64,000 nt of DNA from an uncultured Myxococcales bacterium. GTDB taxonomy: Bacteria > Myxococcota > Myxococcia > Myxococcales > Myxococcaceae. Positions within the stretch are counted from its first letter, which is position 1, and each line of letters starts with the position of its first letter. Made by a program: the position numbers and the translations under genes. Location: positions 124,001 through 188,000 of the forward strand of contig CALJKW010000064.1 in the NCBI GenBank assembly GCA_937980205.1. The letters run 5' to 3'. The notes beneath the pieces were generated by a model that did not search any database, was not told where the DNA came from, and worked only from the letters and a program-made list of their open reading frames with translations. Positions 60,623-64,000 of this stretch are shown here, in pieces.

Positions 60623-62610
60623 GAAGCGCTGCCCAACGACCGGGATCAGGCTCGGGATCGCGATCGCGATCGGCTCTGATCTGCCTGCTGGTCGTCGCGC
60701 TCGCCGCCTGTCCTGACGGCGATACGACCACCGTCGTTCCTCCGAAGACGCCGGTCGACGCCGGAGCCGCTGCACCGGCGAAGGCGGCGTCGGCGCTGCT
60801 CGAGCAGGTGAAGGGCAAGGTCACGCTCGAGCGCGACGGCAAGAAGAGCCCGGCCCAGCTCGGCTACCTCTACGTCGGCGACGCGCTGGAGACGGGCGAA
60901 GACGGCTCGGCCACGATCCGCTTCTCCGGCGGGCGCGTCGTCGAGCTCGGCGAAGAGGGCCGCTTCGAGCTCAAGGAGGGCGAGACCGGCCTCGTGCTCT
61001 CGGTGGCGCAGGGCCTCGTGCTCACGCGCAACGTCGCGTCGGCGCCCGCCCAGCCGTTGGGCAAAGAGCACGTCGAGCTCACCATCCTCACGCCGTTCGG
61101 CTTCACGAAGCTCGGCGGCGACGACACGAACCTCGAGCTGAAGGTCACCGACAAAGAGGCGCGCGTCGACGTGAAGCTGGGCACCGTCGACCTCGTCGCG
61201 ACCGACGGCACGGTGACGAAGATCGGCGCGGGTCAAAAGGGCGCGCTCGGCGGCACGGTGATGGATCTCGAGCCGATCCAGGTGACGATCTCGGCCGTCT
61301 CGGGCCGCGCGGATCTCAAGCGCAAGGAAGACACGAAGTGGACGCCGCTGCCGAAGAAGGCGATGGCGCTCGGCGAGGGTGACTCGTTCCGCGTGAAGGA
61401 CGGGCGCGTGATCATGCAGGCGCCCGGCGGGCAGGGGACGCTCGCGTTCTCCAAAGGGTCGGAAGTCACGATGGACAAGGCGGCGAAGGGCGCGGGCGGC
61501 GAAGAGGCCGGCTTCGACTTCAAGAAGGGCGAGCTGCAGGCGCAGTCTCCCACGAGGACGCGGCTCAACCTCGGCGGCGGCGTGACGATCACGGCGGACA
61601 AGGCGAGCCAGTACACGCTGCGCCGCACGAAAGACGGCTACGAGCTTCAGTCGATCGCGGGCGACGTGAAGATCGAGCGCGAGGGCGCCGAGCCGGCGAC
61701 GGTCTACGGCGGCCGCACCGCGACGATTCCGCTCAAAGGGCAGGTGAAGACCGAAGAGCAGCCGCGCGAGCCGGTCGTGCTGCCGTCGCGGTCGGCGATC
61801 AAGGTGCTGCAGGGCAGCGCGCAGCGGCTCGCGATCACGTGGGACGGCGAGCCCGACAAGCCGTACCGCGTCGAGGTGGCGACGGACCCGGCGTACAAGC
61901 AGAAGCTGATCTCGGGCGTGGTGCGGCAGCGGCACGTGAACGTGACTCCGCCGACGCGCGGCTCGCTGTACTGGCGCGTGTTCGACGAGAAGGACAAGGA
62001 GATCGCGAAGGGCAGCGCGTCGTTCGCGCCCGAGGCCGCGGCGATCGATCTCGCGCACAACCGCAACATCGTGCACGACGGCGCGGATCAGACGACCATC
62101 TACTTCCAGGACAAGCCGCCCGCGGTCACGTTCGCGTGGCAGCCGGCGACCGAGGCGGCGGTGCAGAAGTACAAGGTGCAGGTCTACCGGAAGGAGAACC
62201 TGCAGTCGGCGGTCGCCGAGAAGGTCGTGCCCGAGGACAAGGTGATGCTGCCGGAAGGCGCGCTCGGCGAGGGCTCGTACATGTGGAGCCTCAAGTACCT
62301 CGACAAGCTCGGCAACGAGATCGGCGGCACGGGCAAGATGAACAAGCTCGTGATCACCTACGACAACGCGGTGCCGAACCTCACCATCAAGGCGCCGAAG
62401 AACGGCGACCCGGGCGGAGCGAAGGTGCGCTGCCAGGGCATCGCCCCGGTCGGCGCGAAGGTGACGGTGAACGGCCGGCCGGTTCCGCTCGATGAAAAGT
62501 CGCGTTTCGACATGGAAGTGGCTCCAATGGGGGGCGGCCTCCTGGTGTTCCGCATGGTGAATGGGGCCAGCGAGGTCTACACCGTGCGCAAGGTGCGGAA
62601 GAGCAAGTGA
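60619..62610 (+). CDS. FecR-domain lipoprotein
   Basis: 663 residues from a GTG coupled to the preceding stop. The start encodes an odd Gly-Ser/Arg-Ser run (GSGSGSRSRS) where GATC hexamers lie in the coding sequence, then a signal region ALICLLVVALAAC with lipobox LAAC. A FecR-like domain follows (about 58-150, GYLYVGDALETGEDGSATIR, RVVELGEEGRFELKEGETGL) and a second FecR-like module near 225-300. Ig-like or beta-rich domains run to the end (WDGEPDKPYRVEVATDPAYK). Probably a periplasmic or outer-membrane envelope protein, coupled to the kinase gene. Confidence 0.78.
   Translation: MRSAAQRPGSGSGSRSRSALICLLVVALAACPDGDTTTVVPPKTPVDAGAAAPAKAASALLEQVKGKVTLERDGKKSPAQLGYLYVGDALETGEDGSATIRFSGGRVVELGEEGRFELKEGETGLVLSVAQGLVLTRNVASAPAQPLGKEHVELTILTPFGFTKLGGDDTNLELKVTDKEARVDVKLGTVDLVATDGTVTKIGAGQKGALGGTVMDLEPIQVTISAVSGRADLKRKEDTKWTPLPKKAMALGEGDSFRVKDGRVIMQAPGGQGTLAFSKGSEVTMDKAAKGAGGEEAGFDFKKGELQAQSPTRTRLNLGGGVTITADKASQYTLRRTKDGYELQSIAGDVKIEREGAEPATVYGGRTATIPLKGQVKTEEQPREPVVLPSRSAIKVLQGSAQRLAITWDGEPDKPYRVEVATDPAYKQKLISGVVRQRHVNVTPPTRGSLYWRVFDEKDKEIAKGSASFAPEAAAIDLAHNRNIVHDGADQTTIYFQDKPPAVTFAWQPATEAAVQKYKVQVYRKENLQSAVAEKVVPEDKVMLPEGALGEGSYMWSLKYLDKLGNEIGGTGKMNKLVITYDNAVPNLTIKAPKNGDPGGAKVRCQGIAPVGAKVTVNGRPVPLDEKSRFDMEVAPMGGGLLVFRMVNGASEVYTVRKVRKSK
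60641..60681. repeat. GATC-hexamer cluster in the FecR gene start
   Basis: GGGATC/GCGATC hexamers (60642-60673), flanked by GATCAG (60644-60649) and CTGATC (60676-60681), encode the Gly-Ser and Arg-Ser run of the signal-peptide N-region. Same building block as the 22-bp stem repeat at 39303-39363. It seems inserted into the coding sequence without breaking the frame. Confidence 0.6.
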
Positions 62611-64000
62611 GCAAGCAGACCGATGCGGGCAAGGGTGGCGATGGTTCGCCGCCGCGTGATCCCATCGGGCCGATGGCCGTTCGGCCATTCGGGAAGTACT
62701 TCCTCGTGCGCAAGCTCGCCGAGGGCGGCATGGCGGAGATCTTCCTCGCCAAGCAGGTCGGCGTCGAAGGCTTCGAGAAGAACGTCGTCATCAAGCGAAT
62801 GCTGCAGCACCTGTCGAGCGTGCCGGACTTCGTGTCGATGTTCCTCGACGAGGCGCGGCTCGCCGCCCGCCTGAGCCACCCGAACATCGTGACCATCGCC
62901 GACCTGGGTCACGCCGACGGCTGCTACTACATCTGCATGGAGTACCTCGCGGGCGAGGACTTCTCGACGATGCTGCGCACGAGCGCGCGGCGGCGTGAGT
63001 ACGTGCCGCTGAGCATCTCGCTGCGCGTGCTGGCCGAAGCCGCGCGGGGCCTGGACTTCGCGCACAACTTCACCGACGCGCAGGGCAAGCCGCTCAACGT
63101 CGTTCACCGCGACATCTCGCCGTCGAACATCTTCGTCACGTACACGGGGCAGGTGAAGGTGCTCGACTTCGGCATCGCGAAGGCCGAGTCGCGCGTGACG
63201 AACACGACCGCGGGCGTGGTGAAGGGGAAGTACATGTACATGGCGCCCGAGCAGGCGCGCTCGGGGCAGGTCGATCGCCGGGCCGACGTGTTCTCGCTGG
63301 GCGTGTCGCTGTACGAGGCGGTGACGAACGTGCGGCCGTTCGCGCGCGACAACGATCTCGCGATCCTCAACGCGGTGCTGCAGTGCGACTACAAGCCGCC
63401 GCGCGAGCTGCGACCCGATCTGCCGGTCGAGCTCGAGCAGGTGGTGCAGAAGGCGCTGATGCTGGATCCCGGGCTGCGCTACCAGAGCGCGGCGGAGCTC
63501 GCGGCGGATCTCGAGAGGTTCCTCTCGGCGACGACGTCGGGCAGCGGGCACACCGCGCTGTCCGAGTTCATGCACTCGTTCTTCGGCAAAGAGCGGGTGT
63601 CGCAGAAGACGCGCATCGACTCGCTGCCGGATCTCGCGTCGAAGGGCTGGGACGTGCCCGGCTACGCGAACCCGGCGTCGCCGAAGACCGATCCGTTTCA
63701 TCCGGCGCTGTCGCCTCCGCGACCGGTGAACAGCTCGGAGGGGCCGACGAAGGCGATCGCTCCGCCGTCGGAGGTCACGCGGACGAGGCGGCCGCTCGGC
63801 GCGGCGGCGATCGGCGCGCTGCTCGCGGGCGCGGTGGTGCTGGCGGGCGCCGGCGCCGCGATCGGCGTCTGGGCGATGCAGAAGCAGCAGCGCAACGACG
63901 TGCTCATCCCGCCGGATCCCCCCCCGGTGGTCGCAGCCGTCGATGCAGGCCCGGCAGAGGTGGCCGTGGTCGACGCCGGGGCCGCGCCGGTCGCGGCCGC
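62607..64000 (+). CDS. Ser/Thr protein kinase with transmembrane anchor (3' end outside window)
   Basis: 464 codons from the GTG at 62607, overlapping the FecR gene stop, open to the window end. The kinase domain (about 30-310) has glycine loop LAEGGMAEIFLAKQ, Lys63 in VVIKRMLQHL, catalytic HRDISPSNIFV, DFGIAK and YMAPEQARSGQ. A Pro-rich linker and a membrane helix (about 392-425, LGAAAIGALLAGAVVLAGAG) follow. A P/D/A-rich extracytoplasmic part begins at about 430 and is cut by the window edge. PknB-like kinases of this type are very common in myxobacteria. Coupling to the FecR gene suggests a common envelope-sensing role. Confidence 0.9.
   Translation, partial: MSKQTDAGKGGDGSPPRDPIGPMAVRPFGKYFLVRKLAEGGMAEIFLAKQVGVEGFEKNVVIKRMLQHLSSVPDFVSMFLDEARLAARLSHPNIVTIADLGHADGCYYICMEYLAGEDFSTMLRTSARRREYVPLSISLRVLAEAARGLDFAHNFTDAQGKPLNVVHRDISPSNIFVTYTGQVKVLDFGIAKAESRVTNTTAGVVKGKYMYMAPEQARSGQVDRRADVFSLGVSLYEAVTNVRPFARDNDLAILNAVLQCDYKPPRELRPDLPVELEQVVQKALMLDPGLRYQSAAELAADLERFLSATTSGSGHTALSEFMHSFFGKERVSQKTRIDSLPDLASKGWDVPGYANPASPKTDPFHPALSPPRPVNSSEGPTKAIAPPSEVTRTRRPLGAAAIGALLAGAVVLAGAGAAIGVWAMQKQQRNDVLIPPDPPPVVAAVDAGPAEVAVVDAGAAPVAA

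Overview
The window is very GC-rich DNA with strong G/C preference at third codon positions. It most likely comes from a myxobacterium (Myxococcota). The best evidence is an mglBA pair (57817-58900) whose GTPase and roadblock proteins keep the Myxococcus-type residues, a row of TPR, FHA and TonB-like genes resembling the gliding/focal-adhesion (Glt/Agl) operon, AgmX/PglI-type C-terminal domains, a TIGR02996 domain protein and a Ser/Thr kinase with a C-terminal membrane anchor.

Bases 1-11.5 kb (plus strand) are the distal half of a contractile-tail gene cluster: a gpD-like hub protein, gpV-like spike, gp25 wedge, gpJ/gp47 baseplate, several unrecognised structural proteins, a gpI-like tail protein with Ig-like N-terminal domains, a long repeat-containing fibre, a zinc-ribbon protein, an amidase and a holin-like protein. 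A lone HNH endonuclease gene lies antisense inside it. The sheath, tube and any terminase or capsid genes would lie upstream, so tailocin, extracellular injection system and prophage cannot be told apart here.

Bases 11.5-16.6 kb hold small accessory cassettes, five of which begin with the same leader sequence. The leader carries a conserved block (TTGCTA, 18 bases, TGTATG) which also reads as a ribosome binding site plus a mini-ORF starting MSSR. One cassette is a four-gene operon of an amidoligase, two different gamma-glutamyl-cyclotransferase-like proteins and an 80-residue protein. That looks like a build-and-remove gamma-glutamyl (or peptide) tagging system carried by a phage-like island, and it is the most novel content of the window.

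Bases 16.6-26.4 kb (minus strand) are a nine-gene potassium operon: outer-membrane barrel, 104-residue membrane-anchored protein, 26-residue membrane peptide, kdpF, kdpA, kdpB, kdpC, kdpD, kdpE. A structured non-coding stretch and tRNA-Asn(GTT) follow. Bases 27-34.3 kb (mostly plus) are housekeeping and envelope genes: HD hydrolase, NSUN/RsmB-type methyltransferase, LD-carboxypeptidase, serine hydrolase, Mpl muropeptide ligase and a thioredoxin-fold lipoprotein; the last four form a peptidoglycan-recycling-like operon.

Bases 34.3-46.4 kb (minus) hold a short OPX polysaccharide-export lipoprotein paired with an outer-membrane barrel, then the Glt-like operon. Bases 46.5-54.8 kb are mixed genes: a three-domain cell-wall hydrolase without a signal peptide, a lipoprotein, a UPF0158 gene divergent from a LysR regulator, a SnoaL-like lipoprotein, a methyltransferase and a TIGR02996 protein. 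Bases 54.8-58.9 kb (minus) are mglB-mglA followed by two envelope proteins. Bases 59-64 kb (plus) are a barrel protein with carboxypeptidase-regulatory-like domains, a FecR-domain lipoprotein and a Ser/Thr kinase that runs off the window.
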